From positions 1-64,000 of the forward strand of contig NZ_MECJ01000022.1 in assembly GCF_014596475.1 (NCBI RefSeq): DNA of 64,000 nt, given 5' to 3'. The notes under the pieces are model-generated. The model made no database searches and was not told the origin of the DNA. It saw only the letters and a program-made list of their open reading frames with translations. Made by a program: the position numbers and the translations under genes. This DNA is from Streptomyces sp. CBMA152. GTDB lineage: Bacteria > Actinomycetota > Actinomycetes > Streptomycetales > Streptomycetaceae. Below, piece by piece: positions 39,691-49,354 of the stretch. Position 1 is the stretch's first letter; every line of letters begins with the position of its first letter.

Positions 39691-40638
39691 ATGACCAACT
39701 CCTCGCACCCCCGCCGCAGTTCGCAGCGGCTCGCTCTCGGCGCCGTCGGGATATCCGTCGTGCTGTGGGCCTCGGCGTTCGTGTCGATCCGCAGCGCCGG
39801 TGCCGCCTACTCCCCCGGCGCGCTCGCGCTCGGGCGGCTGCTCGCGGGCACGGCGGTGCTCGGCGCGGTCCTCGTGTTGCGCCGCGAAGGGCTGCCGCCG
39901 CGTGCGGCCTGGCCGGGGATCGCGGTGTCGGGGCTGCTCTGGTTCGGGCTCTACATGGTCGTGCTCAACTGGGGCGAGCAGCAGGTCGACGCGGGTACGG
40001 CCGCCATGGTCGTCAACATCGGGCCGATCCTCATCGCGCTGCTCAGCGCCCGGTTCCTCGGCGAGCGGCTGCCGCCCCGGCTGGTGGCGGGCATGGGCGT
40101 CTCGTTCACGGGGGCGGTGGCGGTCGGCCTGTCGATGTCCGGCGACGGCGGCGCGTCCGTGCTCGGCGTGGCGCTCTGTCTGCTGGCGGCCGTGACGTAC
40201 GCGGGCGGTGTCGTCGCGCAGAAGCCCGCGCTGCACCACGGCAGCGCCCTCCAAGTCACCTTCTTCGGCTGCCTGGTGGGTGCGGTGGCCTGTCTGCCGT
40301 TCACCGGACAGCTGGTGTCCGACGCCGCCGAAGCGCCGCTCAAAGCCACCCTGAACATGGTGTATCTGGGCGTGTTCCCGACCGCGCTCGCCTTCACGAC
40401 CTGGGCGTATGCCCTTGCCCGTACGACGGCGGGCCGGATGGGCGCGACCACCTATGTGGTGCCCGCGCTCGTCGTCCTGATGTCCTGGCTGATCCTGGAC
40501 GAGGTGCCGGGGTGGCTCACCCTCGTCGGCGGCGCTCTGTGCCTGACGGGCGTGGCGGTCTCGCGCTCCCGCCCCCGTACGACATCAGGAAGCGGAAGCG
40601 CCGTGGCTGCCGCCGGCGTGGACGAGCGGGTCGGCTGA
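39691..40638 (+). CDS. EamA/DMT-family exporter
   Basis: A 315-residue transporter with ten predicted helices in two homologous halves (VGISVVLWASAFVSIRSAG, GLLWFGLYMVVLNWGEQQV, VYLGVFPTALAFTTWAYAL and so on), typical of EamA metabolite exporters. No ribosome binding site is seen before the ATG at 39691, while a -10-like CTACCGT lies about 10 bases upstream, so leaderless translation is plausible; a GTG at 39655 is the alternative start. Its position next to an ArsR-type gene suggests substrate-induced export. Substrate unknown. Confidence 0.8.
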   Translation: MTNSSHPRRSSQRLALGAVGISVVLWASAFVSIRSAGAAYSPGALALGRLLAGTAVLGAVLVLRREGLPPRAAWPGIAVSGLLWFGLYMVVLNWGEQQVDAGTAAMVVNIGPILIALLSARFLGERLPPRLVAGMGVSFTGAVAVGLSMSGDGGASVLGVALCLLAAVTYAGGVVAQKPALHHGSALQVTFFGCLVGAVACLPFTGQLVSDAAEAPLKATLNMVYLGVFPTALAFTTWAYALARTTAGRMGATTYVVPALVVLMSWLILDEVPGWLTLVGGALCLTGVAVSRSRPRTTSGSGSAVAAAGVDERVG

Positions 40639-40651
40639 ACAGGTCGTTCGA

Positions 40652-40694
40652 CTGCGGGCCGTCGGTGGCTGGTCGCGCAGTTCCCCGCGCCCCT
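40652..40694 (-). repeat. dispersed Streptomyces intergenic repeat, copy 3
   Basis: CTGCGGGCCGTCGGTGGCTG, then GTCGCGCAGTTCCCCGCGCCCCT. Near-identical to the reverse complement of 30955-30998 and similar to 21112-21157. Lies between the convergent exporter and alcohol dehydrogenase genes. Confidence 0.9.
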
Positions 40695-40734
40695 GAAGAC
40701 CTGCGGGAAACGCATCAGCCAGCCACGACTCCCC

Positions 40735-41814
40735 TCAGAAGACCACCAGCGCCCTACCCCCCTTGCCCGCCACCATGTTGTCGAACGCCGCCGGGATCCC
40801 GTCGAGCCCGATCCGTTCCGAGACCAGCGCGCTCAGGTCGAGGCGCCCGGCCCGGATGTGGTCGGCCAGGACCGGCAGGTCGCGGGCCGGGTCACTGTTG
40901 CCGTACACGCAGCCCGAGAGCGTACGGCCCCAGTGGAAGATCTCCAGGGCGTTGAACGAGACCTGCTGGTCCTTGCCGCCGATGCCGACGACCGTGGTGC
41001 GGCCGCCGCGCCGGGTGGACTCCCAGGCGGTACGGATGGTGACCGCGCGGCCGACGCACTCGACGGCCACGTCGACACCGTTTCCGCCGGTCAGCTTGCG
41101 GATGTCCTTCGCGGTCGTCTCCGAGGCGATCACGAAGTCGGTGGCGCCCGCCCGGCGGGCCAGCTCCTCCTTGGCCGGGGAGACGTCCACCGCCACGATC
41201 CGCGCGGCGCCCGCGATCCGGGCCGCCTGGAGCGTGGCGAGGCCCACGCCGCCGACGCCGAACACCGCGACCGTCTCGCCCTCGCGGACCTTCGCCGAGT
41301 GGTGGACGGCCCCGTAACCGGTGAGGACCGCGCAGCCGAGGAGCGCGGCCTCCGCCAGCGGGATGCCCTCGGGCAGCGGCAGCAGACAGTTCTCGGCGAC
41401 GACCGTCTCCTCGGCGAACGCGGCGACGTTCAGACCGGGGTGCAGGTCGCGCCCGTCGGCGGTGCGCGCGCACACGGAGGTCGCGCCGCCCAGCGCGTTG
41501 AGGCAGAGCCAGACCTCGCCGAGCGAGCAGGGGTGGCAACTGCCGCACGAGGGCGCCCAGTTGAGCACGACGCCGTCGCCGGGTGCCACCGAGGTGACGC
41601 CCTCACCGACGGCGACCACCGTGCCCGCGCCCTCGTGGCCGAGGACGGCCGGGACCGGGACCCGCATGGTGCCGTTGGAGAGCGACAGGTCCGAGTGGCA
41701 GACCCCGGCGGCGGCGATAAGGACCCGCACCTGACCGGGGCCGGGCTCGGGGAGCTCTATCTCGGTGACCTCCAGCGGGGACCCGATGGCGGGAAGGACT
41801 GCGGCGCGGACCAC
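40735..41814 (-). CDS. zinc-dependent alcohol dehydrogenase
   Basis: A 359-residue medium-chain dehydrogenase. AAGVCHSDLSLSNG and GHEGAGTVV provide the catalytic zinc ligands, CGSCHPCSLGEVWLC the structural zinc Cys, and FGVGGVGLATLQAAR the NAD-binding motif. GTG start at 41814 with AGGAG 7 bases before it. It lies 61 bases downstream of an aldehyde dehydrogenase gene on the same strand, so the pair probably converts an alcohol to an acid through an aldehyde. Confidence 0.9.
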   Translation of the reverse strand: MVRAAVLPAIGSPLEVTEIELPEPGPGQVRVLIAAAGVCHSDLSLSNGTMRVPVPAVLGHEGAGTVVAVGEGVTSVAPGDGVVLNWAPSCGSCHPCSLGEVWLCLNALGGATSVCARTADGRDLHPGLNVAAFAEETVVAENCLLPLPEGIPLAEAALLGCAVLTGYGAVHHSAKVREGETVAVFGVGGVGLATLQAARIAGAARIVAVDVSPAKEELARRAGATDFVIASETTAKDIRKLTGGNGVDVAVECVGRAVTIRTAWESTRRGGRTTVVGIGGKDQQVSFNALEIFHWGRTLSGCVYGNSDPARDLPVLADHIRAGRLDLSALVSERIGLDGIPAAFDNMVAGKGGRALVVF

Positions 41815-41875
41815 GATGATGCTCCTGGGCTGGGAGTGACGGAACGGGAACGTCGGACGGGCACGTGAGAACGGC

Positions 41876-43288
<1,413 letters not shown>

Positions 43289-43322
43289 CGCACTCCTCCT
43301 GAGCCTCGGCTTCCGGGGACCC

Positions 43323-43341
43323 AAACTAGCGCCGGTAGTTT
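43323..43341 (+). promoter_or_regulatory. AAACTAGC-type operator, copy 2
   Basis: Perfect inverted repeat AAACTA-GCGCCGG-TAGTTT upstream of the aldehyde dehydrogenase gene. Same word as 38097-38115, in the opposite orientation, next to the TetR gene. Confidence 0.7.
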
Positions 43342-43389
43342 TCCGGCACCAGGGGCCCCCGGCGTCAGGAGGAGGTTAAGCGCTCGCGA

Positions 43390-44166
43390 TCACGGGCCGG
43401 CTCCCGGACCGCGCACCGCGGTCAGGTGGGCGAAGACGACGATGTTGCTCTCGTAGCCCGCCTTGCGGTCGAACTTGCCGCCGCAGGTGATCAGCCGCAG
43501 CTCCGGCCGGTTCCGTCGGCCGTACACCTCCTCGTTGGGGAAGTGCGCCTTGTCGTACTTCTTGACCTCGTCCACCGTGTACACCGCGACCTTGCCGTCC
43601 GCGCGCCGGGCCTCCACCAGGCGGCCGGGCTTCAGCGCGTACAGGCCCGCGAAGACGGCGGGCCCGGTCCGGGTGTCGCGGTGGCCGACGGCGATCGCGG
43701 TGCCGTTCTCGCCCGGCGTGGGACCGCCCGCGTACCAGCCGACCGGCTTCGGGTCGTCGACCGGCGGGGTGGCGAGATGGTGCGAAGGGTCGAGCCCGAG
43801 GCCGACGACCGGCGCCTTCAGGCTCAGATACGGGATGGCGAGCCCGATCGCCCTGGACGGCGGCAGCGGCACGGGCGGCCGGGCGGCGGGCGCGGCACGC
43901 CCACCCCGGGCCGAACGGCCGCCGGGGCCGGGCGACTTGGCTCCCGCCCCGGGGGCCTGCTTGTCCCCGTCGGCCCCCGTGGGGGCCGAGGGCGCCACCG
44001 CGCCCCCGGTCCCCGTGGCGCCCATCGCGACCGGTGCGACCGACCCGTCGTCCTGGGACCACCAGACGCCGCCGACGACCAGGGTCACGGCGAGCGCCGC
44101 CGTCCGCGCCAGCCGGTAGCCGCGCGTACGGTGCAAGGGCCTGGGGGAACCGCTACGCGGCGCCAT
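43390..44166 (-). CDS. class F sortase
   Basis: A 258-residue membrane-anchored sortase: an N-terminal signal anchor (about 19-36, LARTAALAVTLVVGGVWW), an Ala/Gly/Pro-rich linker (about 40-105), then the sortase fold with AIAVGHRDT (catalytic His 162) and LRLITCGGKFD (catalytic Cys 228), followed by an Arg. Class F sortases are found in actinobacteria and their role is poorly known. Its 5' end overlaps by 14 bases the gene of a secreted LAxTG protein, which is its obvious substrate candidate. Confidence 0.88.
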   Translation of the reverse strand: MAPRSGSPRPLHRTRGYRLARTAALAVTLVVGGVWWSQDDGSVAPVAMGATGTGGAVAPSAPTGADGDKQAPGAGAKSPGPGGRSARGGRAAPAARPPVPLPPSRAIGLAIPYLSLKAPVVGLGLDPSHHLATPPVDDPKPVGWYAGGPTPGENGTAIAVGHRDTRTGPAVFAGLYALKPGRLVEARRADGKVAVYTVDEVKKYDKAHFPNEEVYGRRNRPELRLITCGGKFDRKAGYESNIVVFAHLTAVRGPGAGP

Positions 44167-44800
44167 GGGGGCGACGGCGCAGCCGGCGCAGGAAGAACAC
44201 CCCGGAGGCTCCGACCAGACCGAGGGCCGCGAGTCCGCCGACGGGTGGGATGCCGTCGGTGAGGCCGCCGCCGGTCCCGGCCAGACCGCCGCCGCCCGCG
44301 GGCACCCCGCCGTTGGGGCCGCCGGTACCGCCGCCGGTGCCGCCGCCCGTGGCGCCGCCGGCCGAGGAGCCGACCGGGGCGCAGTCGACCTTGAAGACCT
44401 TGTGCTTGCCCGCGCCGTTGCCGCCGGTGATGTTCCAGGTGAGCTTGTACTGTCCGTCCGGCAGCGTCAGCGGCACGGTGTGGCCGACCCCGGTGGCCAG
44501 CGTGATGGAGCCGTTGAGCGTGGCGCCGCCCGCTCGGAGCGGCTGGGTCTGGATGGACCAGGTGATGCCCTGTGCGACGTCGAAGTTGAAGGCGTCGAGG
44601 TAGAAGCTGCAGACCTTGGGCTCGTTGCGCTGGTCGGTGAACGGGGTGCCGACGTTGTGGATCTTCACGTCGCCGTTGTCGCCGGGCGCGGCGTGGGCGG
44701 CCGGGGCCCCGGCCAGGAAGGCTCCCGCGAGGGCCAGGGACGCGCCGACGGTGACGGCCGGGCGGCGGAGGGCGAGGTGCGGGGGTGGTGAGGCAGGCAT
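44153..44800 (-). CDS. secreted surface protein with LAxTG-type sorting signal
   Basis: A 215-residue exported protein. Signal peptide (about 1-37, ending APAAHA), then a small domain with two Cys (64 and 140) that probably form a disulfide, then a Gly-rich linker (about 148-172). LAGTG at 173-177, a hydrophobic helix (LAALGLVGASGVFFL) and the tail RRLRRRPHGAA make a sortase signal. The overlapping downstream gene is a class F sortase. The start ATG at 44800 follows AAGGAA. Function of the domain unknown; a wall-linked adhesin or decoy is possible. Confidence 0.85.
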   Translation of the reverse strand: MPASPPPHLALRRPAVTVGASLALAGAFLAGAPAAHAAPGDNGDVKIHNVGTPFTDQRNEPKVCSFYLDAFNFDVAQGITWSIQTQPLRAGGATLNGSITLATGVGHTVPLTLPDGQYKLTWNITGGNGAGKHKVFKVDCAPVGSSAGGATGGGTGGGTGGPNGGVPAGGGGLAGTGGGLTDGIPPVGGLAALGLVGASGVFFLRRLRRRPHGAA

Positions 44801-44927
44801 GCGCTTTCCTTTGTGTCAGATTGTCATATAAATCGACCTTTCCTCTGACTCTCTGTCATACCTGTACGGGGAAACGGCGGCGCAGCGCCGAGGAGGCGAC
44901 CGGATATCGCCCGTCCGGCGCAACGCG

Positions 44928-47153
44928 TCAACGCAGTGCGACCAGCTCGACCGGGAAGCCGTTGAGCACCGCCGTCCCCGACAGCGGGTCCAGGCGCGAG
45001 CCGTCGAGCAGTTGGTTGACGTTGACGCCGGGCTGTTCGGCGGCGACCCCGAGCCGGGTGCCGGGACGGTTGTGGCCCCAGCCGTGCGGCAGGCTGACCA
45101 CGCCCTCGCGGACCGCGTCGGTGATCTCCACGGGCGCCGCCACCTCCCCGCCGTCGGCCTTGACGCGTACGGGATCGCCGTCGGCGAGTCCCAGCCTGGC
45201 CGCGTCCTCGGGGTGCACATGGAGGGTGCAGCGGTTGGAACCGCCGTTCAGGGACGGGATGTTGTGCAGCCAGCTGTTGTTGGAGCGCAGATGGCGCCGC
45301 CCCACCAGGACGAGACCGGCCGGGCGCTGGTCCAGGGCCGCGCGCAGCCGGGGCAGATCGTCGGCGATCGGGCCGGGCAACAGCTCGACGCGTCCGCTGC
45401 GGGTCCTGACGACCTGCGCCAGGCGCGGCCGCAGCGGCCCCAGGTCGATGCCGTGCGGATGGGCGAGCACGCGCTCCAGGGTGAGCCCGTCCGGGTCGGC
45501 GCCGAAGCCGTCCCCGTACGGCCCGAGCCGCAGCATCATGTCGAGCCGCCGCTCGGGGCCGTTCTCGCCGGTCAGCCGCGCGGCGAGCGTCTTGGCGTCC
45601 TGGCCGTACACCGCCGAGTGCGGATCGGCGACGGCCTTGCCGAGGGTGCGGTCGATGACCAGCGCGTCGACGGCGTCCGCCGGGGCGCCGTGCATCCCGG
45701 TCGCGGCGAGCACGAGCCGGGCGTGGATCTCGCACTCGTCGAGCCTGCCCTCGGCGAGCGGGACGGCGGCCCGGGTGTAGCGGACCTGGTTGCGTACGGC
45801 GAAGGTGTTGAAGGCGAAGTCGAAGTGCGCGCTCTGCGAGGGCGGCGGCGGGGGCAGCACCACATCGGCGTGGCGCGAGGTCTCGTTGAGATACGGGTCG
45901 ACGCTGACCATGAAGTCGAGCCCGGCCAGCGCCCGGTCGAGCCGGTCGCCGTCGGGGGCCGAGAGCACGGGGTTGGCGGCGCTGACGATCAGCCCCCGGA
46001 TCTGCCCCTCCCCCGGTGTCTCGATCTCCTCGGCGAGGACGGCGATGGGCAGTTCGGACTTGGCCTCCCCGTGTCCGCCGACGCGGCTGCGCCAGCGGCC
46101 GATCGCGAACCCCTTGCCGGGGCCTGCCGGGCGGGGCGCCTTGTCCGTGGCGGAGAGCGGGAAGAGCGCGCCGCCGGGCCGGTCGAGGTTGCCGGTGAGG
46201 ATGTTGAGTACGTCGACGAGCCAGCTGGCGAGGGTGCCGTGCTCGACCGTGCAGCTGCCGATGCGGCCGTAGACGGCGGCGGTGGGCGCGGCCGCGAGCT
46301 CGCGGGCGAGGACGCGGATCTCGTCCGGGTCGAGCCCGCAGGCCGCACCGGCCGCCTCGGGCGTGAACTCCCGTACGGTGTCCCGCACTTCGGCCAGTCC
46401 GTCGACCTGTTCCGCGAGCTCCCCGAGCGAGGTCAGCTTCTCCTCGAAGAGTACGTGCGTGAGCGCGGCCAGCAGCAGCGCGTCCGTGCCGGGGCGCGGG
46501 GCCACATGCCGGTCGGCCAGCTTGGCGGTCCGGGTGCGGCGCGGGTCGACGACGGTGAGGGTGCCGCCGCGCCTGCGCAAAGCCTTGAGCCGACCCGGGA
46601 AGTCGGGCGCGGTGCACAGACTCCCGTTGGATTCCAGCGGGTTGGCGCCGAGCAGCAGCAGATGGTCCGTACGGTCCAGATCCGGCACCGGGATCGCGAA
46701 CGGGTCGCCGAAGAGCAGTCCGCTGGAGACGTGCTTGGGCATCTGGTCGAGGGTGCTGGCGGTGAACAGGTTCCGGGTGCGCAGCCCGCCGAGCAGGACG
46801 GGCGGATAGAGCGCCCCGGCCATGGTGTGGACATTGGGGTTGCCGAGCACGACCCCGACCGCGTTCGCCCCGTACTCCTCGATCAGCGGCCGCAACCGGG
46901 CGGCGACCAGGTCGAACGCCTCGTCCCAACTCGCCTGCTCCAGCACGCCGTTGCGTCGCACCAGTGGCGCGGTGAGCCGGTCGGGGTCGCCGTCGACCTC
47001 GCCGAAGGAGGCGCCCTTGGGGCAGATGAAGCCTTGGCTGAACACATCGTCCCGGTCGCCGCGGGCACCGGTGACCCGCGTCCCCTCGACGGTCAGGGTC
47101 AGCCCGCAGGTGGCTTCGCAGAGCGGGCAGATGCGGAGGGCTGTGCGGGACAT
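44928..47153 (-). CDS. molybdopterin-dependent oxidoreductase (formate dehydrogenase-like)
   Basis: A 741-residue molybdoenzyme of the DMSO reductase family. An N-terminal [4Fe-4S] site reads C9-PL-C12-EAT-C16 and ICPKG with C44; the bis-MGD domain follows (LLLLGANPLESNGS, IVSAANPVLSAPDG), and the C-terminal domain has PHGWGHNRPG. No signal peptide or Tat motif, so it is cytosolic. The partner is not encoded next to it. The start ATG at 47153 follows GGGAGGA. A TetR gene lies 103 bases upstream, and a small palindrome at 47198-47209 lies between the two. Exact substrate unknown. Confidence 0.88.
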   Translation of the reverse strand: MSRTALRICPLCEATCGLTLTVEGTRVTGARGDRDDVFSQGFICPKGASFGEVDGDPDRLTAPLVRRNGVLEQASWDEAFDLVAARLRPLIEEYGANAVGVVLGNPNVHTMAGALYPPVLLGGLRTRNLFTASTLDQMPKHVSSGLLFGDPFAIPVPDLDRTDHLLLLGANPLESNGSLCTAPDFPGRLKALRRRGGTLTVVDPRRTRTAKLADRHVAPRPGTDALLLAALTHVLFEEKLTSLGELAEQVDGLAEVRDTVREFTPEAAGAACGLDPDEIRVLARELAAAPTAAVYGRIGSCTVEHGTLASWLVDVLNILTGNLDRPGGALFPLSATDKAPRPAGPGKGFAIGRWRSRVGGHGEAKSELPIAVLAEEIETPGEGQIRGLIVSAANPVLSAPDGDRLDRALAGLDFMVSVDPYLNETSRHADVVLPPPPPSQSAHFDFAFNTFAVRNQVRYTRAAVPLAEGRLDECEIHARLVLAATGMHGAPADAVDALVIDRTLGKAVADPHSAVYGQDAKTLAARLTGENGPERRLDMMLRLGPYGDGFGADPDGLTLERVLAHPHGIDLGPLRPRLAQVVRTRSGRVELLPGPIADDLPRLRAALDQRPAGLVLVGRRHLRSNNSWLHNIPSLNGGSNRCTLHVHPEDAARLGLADGDPVRVKADGGEVAAPVEITDAVREGVVSLPHGWGHNRPGTRLGVAAEQPGVNVNQLLDGSRLDPLSGTAVLNGFPVELVALR

Positions 47154-47197
47154 TCGTCCTCCCCAGGGCGGCGGTGGCGCACGGGCGGTCCCGAGCA

Positions 47198-47209
47198 TAC
47201 CGACCGGTA
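47198..47209 (-). promoter_or_regulatory. small palindrome upstream of the molybdoenzyme gene
   Basis: TACCG-AC-CGGTA, 45 bases upstream of the start codon. The outer words resemble the TACCGAC...GTCGGTA site at 21236, but the spacing is shorter. Confidence 0.45.
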
Positions 47210-47256
47210 GGCATGGCGGCTAGAGAAGCGCCGGGGCAGGAGTACGTGGGGTGCGC

Positions 47257-47874
47257 TCAGCCCAGCGTCCGCGCCAGATACGCGTGCAGCAGCTCCCGCG
47301 TCTCGGCCACGATCCCCGGATCCCCTTCCGGATCCGTACGGAAGGCGAGCCGCAGCAGGGCGTCGGCGGCCTCCACCGCGACCAGGATGGTCCGGCGGAG
47401 CTCGGCGTCGGGGGCGCGGCCGAACTGGGCCGGGAGCAGCTCGGCGAGGCGGTCGGCGAGCAGGTGGTTGGCGTCGGAGGCCGGGTCGGCGACCGGCTGC
47501 GGCCCGCCGAAGTCGACGAGGTTGAAGCCGGGCACGGTCTTCTTCAGGACCAGGTACTCGTCGAGCACCGCGTCGATCGCCCCGCGCCAGTCCTCGGCCT
47601 CGAACGCGGCGAGCCGGGCGCCGACGATCTCGGCGAACCGGTCCAGATTGCGCGCGGCCAGGGCCTCCGCCATCGCGCGCTTGTTGCTGAAGAACCGGTA
47701 TACGGACCCGATGGGCACCCCGGCCCGCTGGGCCACGGCCCGGGTGGACAGCTCTTCGTAGCCGGTCTCGTCCAGGAGCTCGGCGCAGGCGTCCAGGATG
47801 CGACTGAGGCGCTGGGCGCTGCGCTGCTGCACCGGTGCGCGGCGGAGGTTCGCATGGGGCACGGGGCCCATCAT
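47257..47874 (-). CDS. TetR-family regulator upstream of the molybdoenzyme gene
   Basis: A 205-residue TetR protein. HTH: ILDACAELLDETGYEELSTRAVAQRAGVPIGSVYRFFSNKRAMAEAL (in short pieces, about 25-70), then a helical effector domain with FNLVDFGGPQPVADPASDAN. It is transcribed with or just ahead of the molybdoenzyme gene and is divergent from hmgA. It may bind the inverted repeat at 47914-47941 in the divergent region, the palindrome at 47198, or both. The first two codons are both ATG, so the start may be 47874 or 47871. Confidence 0.87.
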   Translation of the reverse strand: MMGPVPHANLRRAPVQQRSAQRLSRILDACAELLDETGYEELSTRAVAQRAGVPIGSVYRFFSNKRAMAEALAARNLDRFAEIVGARLAAFEAEDWRGAIDAVLDEYLVLKKTVPGFNLVDFGGPQPVADPASDANHLLADRLAELLPAQFGRAPDAELRRTILVAVEAADALLRLAFRTDPEGDPGIVAETRELLHAYLARTLG

Positions 47875-47897
47875 GCCGCGCCCGGCCGATTTTGCCG

Positions 47898-47941
47898 TTG
47901 ACGTGGTCGAATCGGAATCCTACGGTGGCCCATAGGATTCC
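47898..47941 (+). promoter_or_regulatory. hmgA promoter overlapped by a 9-bp inverted repeat
   Basis: TTGACG (47898-47903), exactly 17 bases, then TACGGT (47921-47926): a good housekeeping-type promoter. GGAATCCTA (47914-47922) and TAGGATTCC (47933-47941) form a perfect inverted repeat with a 10-base spacer that overlaps the -10. A third copy of the half-site (AGGATTCC) follows at 47943-47950. A repressor bound here would block RNA polymerase. Confidence 0.75.
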
Positions 47942-47969
47942 AGGATTCCTTCGGCGGCGGGAGCGGACG

Positions 47970-49289
47970 ATGACGACCAGCAGCGAGCAGGCCAGGAAGA
48001 CGGCGGAGGCGCTCGCGTACTCCTCCGGGTTCGGCAACGAGCACAGCTCGGAGGCGGTTCCCGGTGCTCTGCCCGACGGCCGGAACTCGCCGCAGCGCGC
48101 CCCGCTCGGCCTGTACGCGGAACAGCTCAGCGGTTCGGCGTTCACCGAGCCGAGGGCGCACAACCGCCGCTCCTGGCTCTACCGAATCTCGCCGTCGGCC
48201 GCGCACCCCGCGTTCGTCCGCACCGACAACGGCAATCTGCGCAGCGCGCCCTTCACCGAGACGACGCCCGACCCCAACCGGCTGCGCTGGAACCCGCTGC
48301 CGGAGCCCGCGGCCGGGACGGACTGGCTGGCGGGTCTGTGGACGCTCGGCGGCAACGGCGACGCCACCCAGCGCGCGGGCATGGCGGTGCACCTCTACCA
48401 CGCCAACGCGCCCATGGACCGGGTGTTCAGCGACGCGGACGGCGAGCTGTTGATCGTCCCCGAGCGCGGCGGACTGCTGCTCCGCACCGAACTGGGCCTG
48501 CTCGCCGCCCGCCCCGGCGAGATCGCGCTCATCCCGCGCGGCGTGCGCTTCCGGGTGGAGCTCCTGGACGAGACGGCCCGCGGTTACGTCTGCGAGAACT
48601 ACGGCCGGCCCTTCCAGCTCCCCGACCTCGGCCCGATCGGCGCCAACGGCCTCGCCAACGCGCGTGACTTCCGGGCGCCGGTGGCGGCGTACGAGGAGGT
48701 CGAGGGCCCGGTGGAGGTGGTCAACAAGTTCTGCGGCAACCTGTGGAGCGCGCAGTACGACCACACTCCGCTGGACGTCGTCGCCTGGCACGGCAACCAC
48801 GTCCCGTACGTCTACGACCTGCACCGCTTCAACGTCATCGGCACCATCTCCTACGATCACCCGGACCCGTCGATCTTCACGGTGCTGACCTCCCCGTCGG
48901 ACACTCCGGGCCTGGCGGGCGTGGACTTCGTGGTGTTCGCGCCGCGCTGGCTGGTCGGCGAGGACACGTTCCGGCCGCCGTACTTCCACCGCAATGTGAT
49001 GAGCGAGTACATGGGCCTGATCGAGGGCGCGTACGACGCGAAGGCGGAGGGGTTCGTCCCGGGCGGCGGCTCGCTGCACAACATGATGTCGGCGCACGGC
49101 CCCGACCGTGAGACGTTCGACAGGGCGAGCGCCGCCGAGCTGAAGCCGCAGAAGATCGACGACGGCCTCGCGTTCATGTTCGAGACGCGCTGGCCGGTGA
49201 CGGCGACGGAGCAGGCGGCGTCGGCCGATCACTTGCAGCGGGGGTACGACGAGGTGTGGCGGGGCATGGAACGCCACTTCCGCCCCTGA
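47970..49289 (+). CDS. hmgA: homogentisate 1,2-dioxygenase
   Basis: A 439-residue non-heme iron dioxygenase that opens the ring of homogentisate in tyrosine and phenylalanine breakdown. The N-terminal block YSSGFGNEHSSEAVPGALP and later CGNLWSAQYDHTP, VAWHGNHVPYVYDL, FRPPYFHRNVMSEYMGLIEG (in parts) with the iron-binding His and Glu residues, and GGGSLHNMMSAHGPD are strong family signatures. Start ATG at 47970 follows a GGAGCGG-type site. Promoter and operator lie 30-70 bases upstream. A GntR regulator gene follows. No maleylacetoacetate isomerase gene is in the window. Confidence 0.96.
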   Translation: MTTSSEQARKTAEALAYSSGFGNEHSSEAVPGALPDGRNSPQRAPLGLYAEQLSGSAFTEPRAHNRRSWLYRISPSAAHPAFVRTDNGNLRSAPFTETTPDPNRLRWNPLPEPAAGTDWLAGLWTLGGNGDATQRAGMAVHLYHANAPMDRVFSDADGELLIVPERGGLLLRTELGLLAARPGEIALIPRGVRFRVELLDETARGYVCENYGRPFQLPDLGPIGANGLANARDFRAPVAAYEEVEGPVEVVNKFCGNLWSAQYDHTPLDVVAWHGNHVPYVYDLHRFNVIGTISYDHPDPSIFTVLTSPSDTPGLAGVDFVVFAPRWLVGEDTFRPPYFHRNVMSEYMGLIEGAYDAKAEGFVPGGGSLHNMMSAHGPDRETFDRASAAELKPQKIDDGLAFMFETRWPVTATEQAASADHLQRGYDEVWRGMERHFRP

Positions 49290-49354
49290 CGTTCTGGGCT
49301 TCCGTCCCTGAGCAGCGTCTTCCGCTTCCGCCGTTCGCCTGATAGGGAGCCACT

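Noticed and set aside
45012..47210. 732-codon plus-strand frame
   Set aside because: Antisense of the molybdoenzyme gene; residue content is Arg/Gly/Val-rich and unlike real proteins.
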